Below the pieces are notes generated by a model. It was given only the letters and a program-made list of their open reading frames with translations, was not told the origin of the DNA and did not search any database. Below are positions 26,146 to 34,970 of a stretch of DNA of 64,000 bases, piece by piece. The position numbers were made by a program, and so were the translations under genes. The stretch covers positions 3,968,001 to 4,032,000 of the forward strand of contig CP095846.1 of assembly GCA_023100825.1 (NCBI GenBank), read 5' to 3'. Every line of letters begins with the position of its first letter. Position 1 is the stretch's first letter. This DNA comes from Nocardioidaceae bacterium SCSIO 66511. GTDB lineage: Bacteria > Actinomycetota > Actinomycetes > Propionibacteriales > Nocardioidaceae.

Positions 26146-27090
26146 TCACCAGCCTCGTAGGAGTTCCTCGGCCTTGGCGAAGTCCGCGATGACGTCGGCG
26201 ACCGAACGCTCCTCGGTCAGCATGCCGACGCCTTGACCTGCATAGAGGTACGCAGTGTCGTAGTCCTCTGCCGCCCGCGCCGACTGCAGCCGACGGGCCG
26301 CATCGTCGTCGACGGCGAGCTCTTCCAGCCGATCGGCCCACCGGTCGAAGTACGCGTTGCGTAACGCCCTACCGCCGAACTCGGGTGGCCACGCGTGCCG
26401 CTGCGCAACATCGAACACCCGCCCGTACGCGGTGTCGGTGTCATCGGTCTCCAGCAGCATCCGGCGCGCCGCAGGTGTGTTGGCCGCCTCGCGGCAGCCG
26501 AGGAACGCAGTGCCGACCCATCCACCAACCGCACCTGCAGCGAGCACTGCAGCGAGACCCCTCGGCCCGGCGATTCCGCCCGCGACGGCAACCGGAGTGT
26601 CGATCTCCTCCAGCACGTACTGCAGGAGTGGCAGCGTTCCGACGGCATCGCGGCCGTGACCGCCGCCTTCTGCTCCCCGGGCAACGACGAGGTCGGCTCC
26701 GGCATCCTCAGCCCGTCGCGCGTCCGCCAGGTTGCCTGCCTGTACGGCGACGGTGATGCCGGCATTCGCGAGTCGAGAAACGTGGGGTTCGAAAGCTCCG
26801 AAGCTCACCGACACGAGCGCAGGCTCGGCAGCAGCGACCGCCTCCAGTTGGTCGGGGTTGTCCTGAAGTGCCCAGGCCATCAGGCCGAAGCCGAACGGAC
26901 GTCCGTCCGCACCGGCGAGTCGACCCTGCTCTGCGATCCACGCGCTGTCGCGAGCGCCTCCGACTCCGACCATGCCGAGCCCGCCGGCAGCCGAAACTGC
27001 AGCGGCCAACGCGCCGTCGCCCGGCCCTGCCATCGGCGCCGAGATCACAGGTACCGCGAGACCGAACTGTCGCGTCAACCACGTCTGCAT
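26146..27090 (-). CDS. Nitronate monooxygenase (2-nitropropane dioxygenase-like)
   Basis: 314-residue FMN-dependent TIM-barrel protein. N-terminal VPVISAPMAGPGDGALAAAVS, the central ARGAEGGGHGRD segment typical of class I nitronate monooxygenases, then VAVAGGIAGPRGLAAVLAAGA and GGWVGTAFLG for phosphate and FMN binding. It oxidises propionate-3-nitronate or related nitronates, or acts on enoyl substrates. Start is MQTWLTRQ; upstream codons overlap the XdhC gene. It is the distal gene after the moxR-VWA-xdhC set and ends 7 bp from the convergent GH4 gene. Confidence 0.9.
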   Translation of the reverse strand: MQTWLTRQFGLAVPVISAPMAGPGDGALAAAVSAAGGLGMVGVGGARDSAWIAEQGRLAGADGRPFGFGLMAWALQDNPDQLEAVAAAEPALVSVSFGAFEPHVSRLANAGITVAVQAGNLADARRAEDAGADLVVARGAEGGGHGRDAVGTLPLLQYVLEEIDTPVAVAGGIAGPRGLAAVLAAGAVGGWVGTAFLGCREAANTPAARRMLLETDDTDTAYGRVFDVAQRHAWPPEFGGRALRNAYFDRWADRLEELAVDDDAARRLQSARAAEDYDTAYLYAGQGVGMLTEERSVADVIADFAKAEELLRGW

Positions 27091-27100
27091 GAGCCTGGGT

Positions 27101-28228
27101 TCAGTCGTGATGGATTCGGCCGGCGAGTTCGCTGAGCCGCTCCCCGCCTCCGCCCCACCGGGTAGCGATGATCTCGGCGGCGATCGATACCGCGGTCTCT
27201 TCCGGCGTACGCGCACCGAGGTCGAGGCCGACGGGGCTCGACAACCGCGACAGCTCCTCGTCGGTCAGACCCGCCTCGCGGAGGCGGGCGAGCCGGTCGT
27301 CGTGGGTGCGCCTTGACCCCATCGCACCGATGAACGCGGGGCGGTGCGAGTCCTCCATGCGCAACGCGACCTCGAGCAGGGGTACGTCGAACTTCGGGTC
27401 GTGGGTCAGCACCGCGATGACCGTACGCTCGTCGACGGCGTCTTCCTCGATCTGCTTCTTGAGGTAGCGGTGCGGCCAGTCGACGATCACGTCGTCGGCG
27501 TGTGCGAATCGCCGCGACGTCGCGAACACGGGTCGCGCGTCGCACACCGTGACGTGGTAGCCCAGGAACGAACCCTGTCTGGCAACCGCGGCCGCGAAGT
27601 CGATGGCGCCGAACACGAGCATCCGCGGCTTCGGCGCGAACGATGCCGCAAACACGCGCATACCCTCGCCACGGCGCTGCCCCTCCGGGCCGTACGTGAT
27701 CATCGCGCTCTTACCGGCGGCCAGCAGGCCGCGTACGTCGTCGGAGACCGCATGGTCGGCGCGTTCGAGCCCGAGGGTGCCCTCGACCGCATCGGGCCGG
27801 ACGATCAGGCGCCTGCCGATCCAGTCCGAGTCGGGATGGTCGACGACCGTCACGATGGCAACCGGGCGGTCGGCCTCGATGTCGTCGGCGATGCCGCCGA
27901 GCTCGGGAAAGGTCTGTTGGGACACGGGTTCGACGAATACGTCGAGGATGCCACCACAGGTGAGCCCGACCTCGAAGGCATCGTCGTCGCTCACGCCGTA
28001 ACGCTGCAGCACGGGCTCTGCCTTCTCCACGACCTCCTGCGACAGCTCGTACACCGCGCCCTCGACGCAACCGCCGGAAACCGAACCCACCGCACGACCA
28101 TCGGGAAGCACCAGCATCGACGCGCCGGCCGGACGAGGCGCCGAGCGGAAAGTGTCGACGACCGTGCCCATGCCGACGGTGCCGCCCTCTCGCCAGGCGG
28201 CCACCAGCTCTGAAAGTACGTCACGCAC
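27101..28228 (-). CDS. XdhC/CoxF family molybdenum hydroxylase maturation protein
   Basis: 375 residues from a GTG. The N-terminal XdhC domain contains GSVSGGCVEGAVYE and the conserved cysteine LTCGGILDVFVEP. The C-terminal Rossmann domain has PRMLVFGAIDFAAAVARQG and TVCDARPVFATSRRF; the GAIDFA form is the CoxF-like subtype. XdhC proteins bind the molybdenum cofactor, protect its sulfurated form and insert it into xanthine- or CO-dehydrogenase-type enzymes. Its first 8 bp overlap the VWA gene. The natural client here is the form II CoxL 15 kb away. Confidence 0.92.
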   Translation of the reverse strand: MRDVLSELVAAWREGGTVGMGTVVDTFRSAPRPAGASMLVLPDGRAVGSVSGGCVEGAVYELSQEVVEKAEPVLQRYGVSDDDAFEVGLTCGGILDVFVEPVSQQTFPELGGIADDIEADRPVAIVTVVDHPDSDWIGRRLIVRPDAVEGTLGLERADHAVSDDVRGLLAAGKSAMITYGPEGQRRGEGMRVFAASFAPKPRMLVFGAIDFAAAVARQGSFLGYHVTVCDARPVFATSRRFAHADDVIVDWPHRYLKKQIEEDAVDERTVIAVLTHDPKFDVPLLEVALRMEDSHRPAFIGAMGSRRTHDDRLARLREAGLTDEELSRLSSPVGLDLGARTPEETAVSIAAEIIATRWGGGGERLSELAGRIHHD

Positions 28229-29348
28229 GCTTCAAGCCTGCCACGGACTCGCCACGGGGTTCACCGATCTCAGCGAGGAGCTCGGCGAAGGTACGCATGG
28301 AGTGCCCCGCGACCAGGGCGTCGACATGCGGTAGCACGGCGGCGATTCCGCCCTGCACGGGTTCGTACCCGACCTTGCCTCGGTGGGGATTCGCCCAGAT
28401 CAACCGGTACGCGAGGCGAGACAGGCGTTCGACCTGCTCGCCGAGCATGACCGGGTCACCGCGCTCCCAGCCGTCGCTACACACGACCACCACTGCGTTG
28501 CGCGCCATGCCCCGCTGGCCCCACCTGTCGACGAACGCGCGCAGCACCTCGCCGAGTCGGGTACCTCCGGACCAGTCGGGCACCGATTGCCCGGCGGTCG
28601 TCAACGCCTGCTCCGGGTCGCGCAGACGCAGTGCCGTCGTCACCCTGGTGAGCCGGGTGCCGAGCGTGAACACCTCTGTCGTACGCGGCGCCGAGCAGAC
28701 GACCCGATGAGCGAGGCGGAGCAGGCTATCTGCGTACGGCTCCATCGAACCGGACACGTCGATCAGCCAGACCGTACGTCGCGAGCGTACGCGTCGCCGC
28801 CGGTAGCGCAGCGGACCCGGCTCCCCGGCTCTCCGGAGCTGATCGCGCACCGTGCGCGCCGGGTCGACCTCGCCACGCCGGGTATGGCGACGGCGCGGAC
28901 TGCGGCGGGTGGGCGAATGGGGTTGGAGGCGCGCGAACATGCGGTTCAGCAGCACCCGCTCGGCCGGCGGCAGCTCGGCGACGTCACGGTTACGCAGTAC
29001 CTCGTCGGCGCTGGCCAGCACCGAAAGGTTATGGGAGTCGCCGTCATCGGCGGAACCACCGGAAGAGAGATCCGCCTGCGGTACCGAACGCGTTTCGGTA
29101 CGTCGCTTGTCGCGCAGCGTCAGCGGCTCGGCGCTGAACCACGACTCGAACGTCGCATCGTAGGCGGCATGATCGTCGGGCGACGCGCACAACGTGGCCC
29201 GACCCGCCCAGTAGACAGCCGTACGGTCGTCGGCGCCGACCTTCGAGACGGCGTCGAGGAAGGTCTGCGTACGGTCGGCCGTCACCGCGACACCGGCGGC
29301 AACAACTGCGCCGGCGAAACCGGCCAGGATCTCGTCGGCGTCGTTCAC
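28221..29348 (-). CDS. VWA domain-containing CoxE-like protein
   Basis: 375 residues from a GTG, 10 nt after the MoxR stop codon. A helical N-terminal half and an Arg-rich linker (about 145-192) lead into a von Willebrand A domain starting WLIDVSGSM, with the MIDAS Asp-x-Ser-x-Ser at 197-201 and a second metal ligand region in WSGGTRLGEVL. Paired with a MoxR ATPase, this is the CoxD/CoxE chaperone arrangement needed to mature the CO dehydrogenase active site. In form II systems it may assist cofactor insertion generally. Confidence 0.88.
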   Translation of the reverse strand: MNDADEILAGFAGAVVAAGVAVTADRTQTFLDAVSKVGADDRTAVYWAGRATLCASPDDHAAYDATFESWFSAEPLTLRDKRRTETRSVPQADLSSGGSADDGDSHNLSVLASADEVLRNRDVAELPPAERVLLNRMFARLQPHSPTRRSPRRRHTRRGEVDPARTVRDQLRRAGEPGPLRYRRRRVRSRRTVWLIDVSGSMEPYADSLLRLAHRVVCSAPRTTEVFTLGTRLTRVTTALRLRDPEQALTTAGQSVPDWSGGTRLGEVLRAFVDRWGQRGMARNAVVVVCSDGWERGDPVMLGEQVERLSRLAYRLIWANPHRGKVGYEPVQGGIAAVLPHVDALVAGHSMRTFAELLAEIGEPRGESVAGLKRA

Positions 29349-29358
29349 GGCTGCTGTC

Positions 29359-30246
29359 TCATGTGCGCAGTAACCGATCCAGAGACTCGCGTACGCGGTC
29401 GAGGTCTTCGCGGTACTTGCACACGGTGCCGATCGTCGCCGCCGCCGTCTCCAGGTCGAGCTCCTCGCGACCGAGCTGGCGCAGCGCCCGTGCCCAGTCG
29501 AGAGTCTCGGCGACACCGGGGGGTTTGAGCATCTCCTCGGTGGCGCGAAGCTGCTGGACGGCGGTCGCGACCTGCTCGGCGAGCAGCTTCGGTACGTCGG
29601 GGATGCGAGCGCGCACGATCTCGATCTCGCGGGCGAGCCCAGGATGGTCGATCCAGTGGTAGAGGCAGCGGCGCTTCAACGCGTCGTGGAGCTCGCGGGT
29701 GCGGTTGGAGGTGAGTACGACGATCGGCGGCTCGGCCGCGCGTACGGTGCCGAGCTCGGGGATGGTGACCTGGTTCGTCGACAGCACCTCCAACAGGAAC
29801 GCTTCGAACTCGTCGTCGGCTCGGTCGATCTCGTCGATCAGCAGGATCGCCGGACTCTCCCGAAGGGCACGCAGGATCGGGCGAGCGAGCAGGAACCGGT
29901 CGTCGAACAGCGACTGCTCGACCGCCTCGGCATCGAGGTCACCGCGAGACGTCGCCTCGAGCGTGCGCAGATGCAGGATCTGGCGGGTGAAGTCCCAGTC
30001 GTACAACGCCTGGGTCGCATCGATTCCCTCATAACACTGCAGGCGTACGAGCGGCAGCGCGAGCGACTCGGAGAGCGCCTCGGCGAGAGCGGTCTTGCCG
30101 GTGCCCGGCTCTCCCTCGAGCAGGATCGGACGCTGCATGGCGAGGGCGAGGTAGCTGACCGTCGCGAGACCTTCGTCGGCGAGGTAGTCCACCGAACGCA
30201 GCCGCTCGGCGAGCGAACCGGGGGAAGCGGGTACATGATCCGACAC
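29359..30246 (-). CDS. MoxR family AAA+ ATPase (CoxD-like)
   Basis: 295 residues from a GTG. Walker A GEPGTGKT (45-52), Walker B ILLIDEIDRADDEFEAF (about 133-149), sensor 1 Asn in VVLTSNRTRELHDALKRRC. MoxR ATPases act with VWA partners to remodel or activate metalloenzymes; CoxD is the member serving CO dehydrogenase. First gene of the leftward moxR-VWA-xdhC-nitronate monooxygenase run, divergent from the cytidylyltransferase gene. Confidence 0.92.
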   Translation of the reverse strand: MSDHVPASPGSLAERLRSVDYLADEGLATVSYLALAMQRPILLEGEPGTGKTALAEALSESLALPLVRLQCYEGIDATQALYDWDFTRQILHLRTLEATSRGDLDAEAVEQSLFDDRFLLARPILRALRESPAILLIDEIDRADDEFEAFLLEVLSTNQVTIPELGTVRAAEPPIVVLTSNRTRELHDALKRRCLYHWIDHPGLAREIEIVRARIPDVPKLLAEQVATAVQQLRATEEMLKPPGVAETLDWARALRQLGREELDLETAAATIGTVCKYREDLDRVRESLDRLLRT

Positions 30247-30363
30247 ACGACCACCCTAATCCCAGCGCGAAAACGCCCTACCGGCGACGCGACACCGTAC
30301 GTTCGGGTAGCGTTCACCGATGACCTGGCCGCGTCCGGTGGCCGACGACGCAAGGAGACGACT

Positions 30364-30762
30364 GTGGCCGACCGTACGGTCATCACCTTTGGCACCTACG
30401 ACGTGTTCCACGTCGGCCACGTACGGCTGCTCGAACGCGCCCGCGCCCTCGGCGACCGACTTGTCGTCGGTGTGTCGTCCGACGCGCTGAACATCAGCAA
30501 GAAGGGCCGCCCGCCGGTCTACGCCCAGGACGAGCGGATGGAGATCGTCGCTAGCCTTCGCGCCGTCGACGAGGTGTTCGTCGAGGAGAGCCTCGAGCTC
30601 AAACGCGAGTACATCATCGAGCACAAGGCCGACATCCTGACGATGGGCGACGACTGGAAGGGCCGCTTCGACGAGATGTCCGACCTGTGCGAGGTCGTGT
30701 ACTTCCCGCGTACGCCCTCGGTGTCGACGACGGCGTTGATCGAGCACATCTCCAACCGCTGA
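30364..30762 (+). CDS. Glycerol-3-phosphate cytidylyltransferase-like nucleotidyltransferase (TagD-like)
   Basis: 132 residues from a GTG with AAGGAG 6 nt upstream. Class I nucleotidyltransferase: FGTYDVFHVGHVRLLERA carries the HxGH motif, and RTPSVSTTALI near the C-terminus matches the KMSKS-equivalent RTxGISTT motif of TagD. It would make CDP-glycerol or a related CDP-alcohol from CTP. No other teichoic acid genes are nearby; it stands alone between the divergent MoxR gene and element copy C. Confidence 0.88.
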   Translation: MADRTVITFGTYDVFHVGHVRLLERARALGDRLVVGVSSDALNISKKGRPPVYAQDERMEIVASLRAVDEVFVEESLELKREYIIEHKADILTMGDDWKGRFDEMSDLCEVVYFPRTPSVSTTALIEHISNR

Positions 30763-30785
30763 CGCGTTGCCGGTTCTCGCCGGTA

Positions 30786-31122
30786 CGACTACCCGCCGCT
30801 TCGGCTGGGTTCGCTGTCGGCTTTCCCGCTCCTTTCGGTCCTGACGTATTCCGTGGCCAGGTTGTGCCAGTTCGCTACCGGCTTTCCGGCTTCTTTCGGT
30901 CCTGAAAAGACGCGGCGACGCGCGGGGGTGCCATTTCGGTTCGGTTGCTTGGCGGCTTTCTCGCCACCTTAATACGGGTTCGGGGTGAGGTTCTCTTTTC
31001 GGGCCACTCCCGTACCGGTGGTCACCGGCGCACCAACGGGCACGGCAACCTCCCACTTTGCACGGTGTCCCTGCCATGCAAAGTGGAGTTTCACCATGTT
31101 TACTTGGTAAAGCACCACCGAC
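30786..31122. repeat. Convergent-gap palindromic element, copy C (right arm missing)
   Basis: Left end CGACTACCCGCC at 30786, left arm with AAAAGACGCGGCGACGCG and GGTTGCTTGGCGGCTTTC, CACCTTAAT near 30965. The core has a perfect 10-bp stem CCACTTTGCA/TGCAAAGTGG (31053-31062 with 31077-31086), then TTTCACCATG...TTGGTAAA. Similarity to copies B and D stops about 9 bp before the stop codon of the convergent MocA-like gene, so the reverse-complement right arm is absent. The left arm also holds an additional duplicated CTTTCGGTCCTGA unit. Located between convergent genes like the other copies. Confidence 0.83.
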
Positions 31123-31130
31123 CAACGAAC

Positions 31131-31691
31131 TCAGCGGGAGTCGATGTCGATGCCGGATGCGAGGTCGGAACAGTCGACTGTCGCTACCTCGCGACTCGCG
31201 AGGTAGTCGCGCGCGCCGCGGTCACCGACGGCAGCCGCGATCGCACCCGGCCAATGGTCGCGGCCGATCACGACCGGATGCCCCGGTCGTCGGTCGTCGT
31301 ACGCGGCCCGCGCCAGCGCGTCGGGTGTCGCGACCGCGACCATCCGCTCGATGACGTCGGCGCCGACATCGGGCAGATCGACCAGGTGGATGACCGCCGC
31401 ATCGGCGCGCGAGTTGGTAGCCAGTGCGCTCAGCCCGACCCGCAACGACGCGCCCATTCCGTCGGACCACGCCGATGCGAGCACGGTACGTACGGGCTCG
31501 TCCTCCAGCAGTTTTCGTACGCGCTGAGCCGCGGCTCCGACGACAACGACCACCTCGTCGCATCCGCCGTCACGCAGTACGCGCGCGGACGACACCGCCC
31601 ACGCAACACCGTCGGCGCCCTCGACGAGTGCCTTCGGTCCGCCCATCCGGGTACCCGCCCCGGCGGCGAGCAAGAGTCCGGCAACGCTCAT
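31131..31691 (-). CDS. MobA/MocA-like molybdenum cofactor nucleotidyltransferase
   Basis: 186 residues: NTP-transferase fold with GLLLAAGAGTRMGGPKAL at the N-terminus (nucleotide-binding loop), Asp of the metal site in HLVDLPDVGADVIERM, and RRPGHPVVIGRDHW near the end, typical of MocA. MocA converts molybdopterin to the cytosine dinucleotide form used by CO dehydrogenase/xanthine dehydrogenase-type enzymes, which is what coxL needs. Start MSVAGLLLAAG is fixed by the family N-terminus. Lies 34 bp downstream of the dipeptidase gene on the same strand. Confidence 0.85.
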   Translation of the reverse strand: MSVAGLLLAAGAGTRMGGPKALVEGADGVAWAVSSARVLRDGGCDEVVVVVGAAAQRVRKLLEDEPVRTVLASAWSDGMGASLRVGLSALATNSRADAAVIHLVDLPDVGADVIERMVAVATPDALARAAYDDRRPGHPVVIGRDHWPGAIAAAVGDRGARDYLASREVATVDCSDLASGIDIDSR

Positions 31692-31725
31692 CGTCTGCGT
31701 CCTCCGTTCGGTCTTCGCAGGTCCG

Positions 31726-32808
31726 TCATGATCTCTCCGCGGCCCGCAGTACGCGCAGCGCATTGCCGCGGGCGAGGAGTCCGAGGTCATCGTCGGACCA
31801 ACCTCGTTCGGCCAGCCGGGCCAACAGGTTCGGGTAGCACGAGACGTCCTCGAGACCGCGGGTGAGGAAGTTCGTGCCGTCGAAGTCGCCTCCGAGTCCG
31901 ACGTGCTCAACTCCCGCGACCTCACGTACGTGCTCGATGTGCGCGACCACGTCGTCGATCGTCGACTCGGGCGGAGGATCGGTCTTCGCGCGCTCGTCCA
32001 TCACCGGATCGAGGTCGGCGAACCGGCGCGGGTCGAGGCCGCGCTCCGCGGTGAGCTCGAGGCACTCCTCGTACCAACGGGCAGCGGCCGGACTGGTGAA
32101 CATTGGCACGAAGGTGAGCATGCACACCCCGCCGTTGTCGGGCAGCCGGCTGAGTATGTCGTCGGGCACGTTGCGCGCGACGTCGCACACCGCGCGCACG
32201 TTCGAGTGACTGAAGATCACCGGCGCCGCGGTCACGTCGAGGGCGTCTCGCATGACACCCGCACTGACATGCGACAGGTCGACCAGCATGCCGATGCGGT
32301 TCAGCTCGCGGACCACGTCGCGGCCGAAGTCGTTGAGCCCGCCAAGCGCCGGATCGTCGGTCGCGGAGTCGGCCCACGGCACGTTGTCGTTGTGCGTGAG
32401 CGTCAGATAGCGCACGCCCAGGTCGTACATCGCACGCAGCGTGCCGAGCGACTCATTGATGCTGTGGCCACCCTCCATTCCCAGCAGCGATGCGATCCGG
32501 CCGTCGGCGATCGCCTCGACGACGTCGTCAGCAGTACGCGCGAGAACCAGGTCGTCGTACCGCTCGACCATGCGATGTACGAAGTCGATCTGCTCGAGGG
32601 TCGCCGTGACGGCGCTGTCGCCGGCAAGGCTGGAAGGTACGAACACCGACCAGAACTGAGCACCGACACCACCCGCGCGGAGCCGAGGAAGGTCGGTGTG
32701 CAGCTCCGGCCGTGCGTCACCGACGTCGCCGCGGTCCAGGTCGTACCCGAACACGTCGCGGTGCGCCCACGGTAGGTCGTTGTGGCCGTCGAGGATCTCG
32801 AGTCCCAT
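31726..32808 (-). CDS. Membrane dipeptidase family protein (peptidase M19)
   Basis: 360 residues. Zinc-dependent renal dipeptidase fold: first metal ligands His9 and Asp11 in DGHNDLPW, bridging Glu in [11 protein letters not shown], His residues in VDLSHVS and IFSHSN, and the GLGGDFDG motif near the C-terminus. It cleaves dipeptides, including D-configured C-terminal residues. No signal peptide is visible, so it is probably cytoplasmic. Divergent from the membrane protein gene that follows. Confidence 0.92.
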   Translation of the reverse strand: MGLEILDGHNDLPWAHRDVFGYDLDRGDVGDARPELHTDLPRLRAGGVGAQFWSVFVPSSLAGDSAVTATLEQIDFVHRMVERYDDLVLARTADDVVEAIADGRIASLLGMEGGHSINESLGTLRAMYDLGVRYLTLTHNDNVPWADSATDDPALGGLNDFGRDVVRELNRIGMLVDLSHVSAGVMRDALDVTAAPVIFSHSNVRAVCDVARNVPDDILSRLPDNGGVCMLTFVPMFTSPAAARWYEECLELTAERGLDPRRFADLDPVMDERAKTDPPPESTIDDVVAHIEHVREVAGVEHVGLGGDFDGTNFLTRGLEDVSCYPNLLARLAERGWSDDDLGLLARGNALRVLRAAERS

Positions 32809-32969
32809 GACCCCGATCGTTACACAGAGTCACGAACGGGCGCTCGCGACGGGGTCGCCGAGCTGGTTGGTTGCAGTCGTAGACGAAAGTCGTACTGATG
32901 TAGACCAAACGCCGTACCGCAGCGCTCAGGCCCGGGCGAGACTGGAGACATCTGAAGCAGAACCAAGCC

Positions 32970-33680
32970 GTGGAGCCGCCCAAATTGTCCGCCCCTGACC
33001 GGTCCGATGACCGGGAAACCGTCCCCGGGTACACGCGAGGCGACCGCCTCTTCATCGTCGTCGTCTTTCCGCTCCTCGGCCTGTTGATCGGAGCAGGCAT
33101 CCATCCGCTCGCCGAATGGGCGTCCGACGTCGACGCGCTGCCGTTCGGCCGGTTCAGCGATGTCGTCGCGAAGCTCGACCCGTGGTGGGCACAGGCCGCC
33201 ATCGCCGCCGTGGGCCTCCTCGCCGGCGCGGCGTTCGCGACGTACGCGCTGTTGGAGACCGTCACGGTCAGGATCGGGCCGGACCAGCTTCAGCTCAAAC
33301 GCGGTGATGCGACCTGGTCGATCGCACGGGCAGACGTCGATGCGGTGTTCGTCGAGTCCAAGCAGATCGTCGTTCTGGACCAACACACCGCAGAGTTCGC
33401 CCGCAAACCCTTCGAGGGCGACCAGGAGCTGCTGGCGACCTCGCTCACCAAGCTCGGCTATCCGTGGTCCGACGGCGATCCCCACGCCGCGTCGTACCGG
33501 CGGTGGATCGACGAGTCCCCCGACCTCACCGACGCCGAGCACTTCATGCTCCGTACGCGGGCCAAGGCGCTCAGCGCCGGCGACTCCGACGAGGCCGACG
33601 ACCTGCGCGCGGAGCTCAGCAGAGTCGGGCTGGTCGTACGCGACGAAGGACACCGGCAGTACTGGCGGCGCACCCAGTAG
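32970..33680 (+). CDS. Membrane protein with PH-like domain (YqeB-like)
   Basis: 236 residues from a GTG. Two transmembrane helices (LFIVVVFPLLGLLIGAGIHPL at about 27-47 and AAIAAVGLLAGAAFATYALL at about 75-95). Then a beta-rich PH-like segment (TVRIGPDQLQLKRGDATWSI, VDAVFVESKQIVVLD) and an acidic helical tail ending HRQYWRRTQ, recalling the C-terminal domain found in YqeB and cysteinyl-tRNA synthetases. Function unknown. No strong RBS is visible; the start could be leaderless. Confidence 0.72.
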   Translation: MEPPKLSAPDRSDDRETVPGYTRGDRLFIVVVFPLLGLLIGAGIHPLAEWASDVDALPFGRFSDVVAKLDPWWAQAAIAAVGLLAGAAFATYALLETVTVRIGPDQLQLKRGDATWSIARADVDAVFVESKQIVVLDQHTAEFARKPFEGDQELLATSLTKLGYPWSDGDPHAASYRRWIDESPDLTDAEHFMLRTRAKALSAGDSDEADDLRAELSRVGLVVRDEGHRQYWRRTQ

Positions 33681-33707
33681 GACTCAGACTGATGCACACT
33701 GGTGTTC

Positions 33708-34970
33708 ATGGACGACGTCGAAGCCAAGGTGCTCGCGCAGGTCGACGAGGACCAGATCGCCGCTGACCTCGCGGCGCTCGTGAGCATCCCGAGCGTCGAC
33801 GGCAGCGACGCCGAACATGAGGTGCAGGCGTGGAGCGCCCAGCGGCTCGGCGAGCTCGGCCTCGATGTCGACCACTGGCGCATCGATCTGGCCGCGGTGC
33901 GCCAGGATCCGGAGTTCCCGGGCATGGAGGTCGAACGCGAGGAGGCCTGGGGCTGCGTCGGTACGTTGCCGGGCACCGAGCCCGACGAGTGGCCCGCGCT
34001 GATCCTGAACGGCCACGTCGACGTCGTACCCCCCGGTGACCTCGAGCTGTGGCCCAACCACGACCCGTTCACGCTCCGCCTCGTCGACGGCGAATGGTGG
34101 GGGCGCGGAGCCAACGACATGAAGGGCGGTGTCGCCGCGATCATCGGCGCGGTCGCGGCGCTCAAGCGCGCGGGCGTACACACCCGCCGCTCCCTCGCCG
34201 TGCACTCGGTCGTCGGCGAGGAGGACGGCGGACTCGGCACCTACGCCACGCTGCTGCGCGGACACACCGGCGACGCCTGCGTCATCGCAGAACCGACCGC
34301 CCGCGACATCGTGTCTGCCAACGCCGGTTCGCTCACGTTCCGGATCGTCATCCAGGGCCAGTCGACACACGGCTCGCGGCGTACGACCGGCGTCAGCGCG
34401 ATCGAGAAGTTCGAGGTCGTACACGCGGCATTGCGCGACCTCGAGCATGAGCGCAATCAGGACGTCGATCCGCTGTTCGCGCATCTCGACCTCGGCTGGC
34501 CCATCTCCGTCGGCATCATCAGCGCGGGCGACTGGGCGAGCACGGTGCCCGACCGATGCACCATCGAGGGTCGATACGGCGTGATGCCCGGGGAGTCGGT
34601 CGTCGACGCGAAGGCAGCGTTCTTCTCGAGGGTGATGGCCGCCTGCCTCGAGGACCCTTGGCTTCGTGACCATCCGGTCGAGCTGACCTGGCCGGGCGGT
34701 CTGTTCGCACCAGGCCAGCTGATCGACGGGCATCCGCTGCTCGAGCAGATGCAGCGTGCCGCGGTTGACGCCGGAGCCCCGATGCCGAAGCCGATCGGCG
34801 GCCCCTACGGATCCGATCTGCGGCAGTACGCCGCGGTCGGCGTTGCGACTCTGCAGTACGGTCCGGGCGACGCGCAGTACGCACACTCCGTCGACGAGCG
34901 AGTCGCCGTCACCGATGTCGTGCAGTGCGCTCGGGCGTACGCCCTGATGGCATTGCGAGCATGCGCATGA
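33708..34970 (+). CDS. M20 family metallopeptidase (ArgE/DapE/ACY1-like deacylase)
   Basis: 420 residues. Di-zinc amidohydrolase: ILNGHVDVVPPG supplies the first His/Asp, WWGRGANDMKGG the bridging Asp, VVGEEDGGLG the catalytic Glu pair, and AEPT a further ligand. A lid domain (about 200-310) separates the halves. It deacylates an N-acyl amino acid or cleaves a peptide; exact substrate open. ATG at 33708 is chosen; GTG two codons earlier is possible. Its stop overlaps the amidase gene start region. Confidence 0.9.
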   Translation: MDDVEAKVLAQVDEDQIAADLAALVSIPSVDGSDAEHEVQAWSAQRLGELGLDVDHWRIDLAAVRQDPEFPGMEVEREEAWGCVGTLPGTEPDEWPALILNGHVDVVPPGDLELWPNHDPFTLRLVDGEWWGRGANDMKGGVAAIIGAVAALKRAGVHTRRSLAVHSVVGEEDGGLGTYATLLRGHTGDACVIAEPTARDIVSANAGSLTFRIVIQGQSTHGSRRTTGVSAIEKFEVVHAALRDLEHERNQDVDPLFAHLDLGWPISVGIISAGDWASTVPDRCTIEGRYGVMPGESVVDAKAAFFSRVMAACLEDPWLRDHPVELTWPGGLFAPGQLIDGHPLLEQMQRAAVDAGAPMPKPIGGPYGSDLRQYAAVGVATLQYGPGDAQYAHSVDERVAVTDVVQCARAYALMALRACA

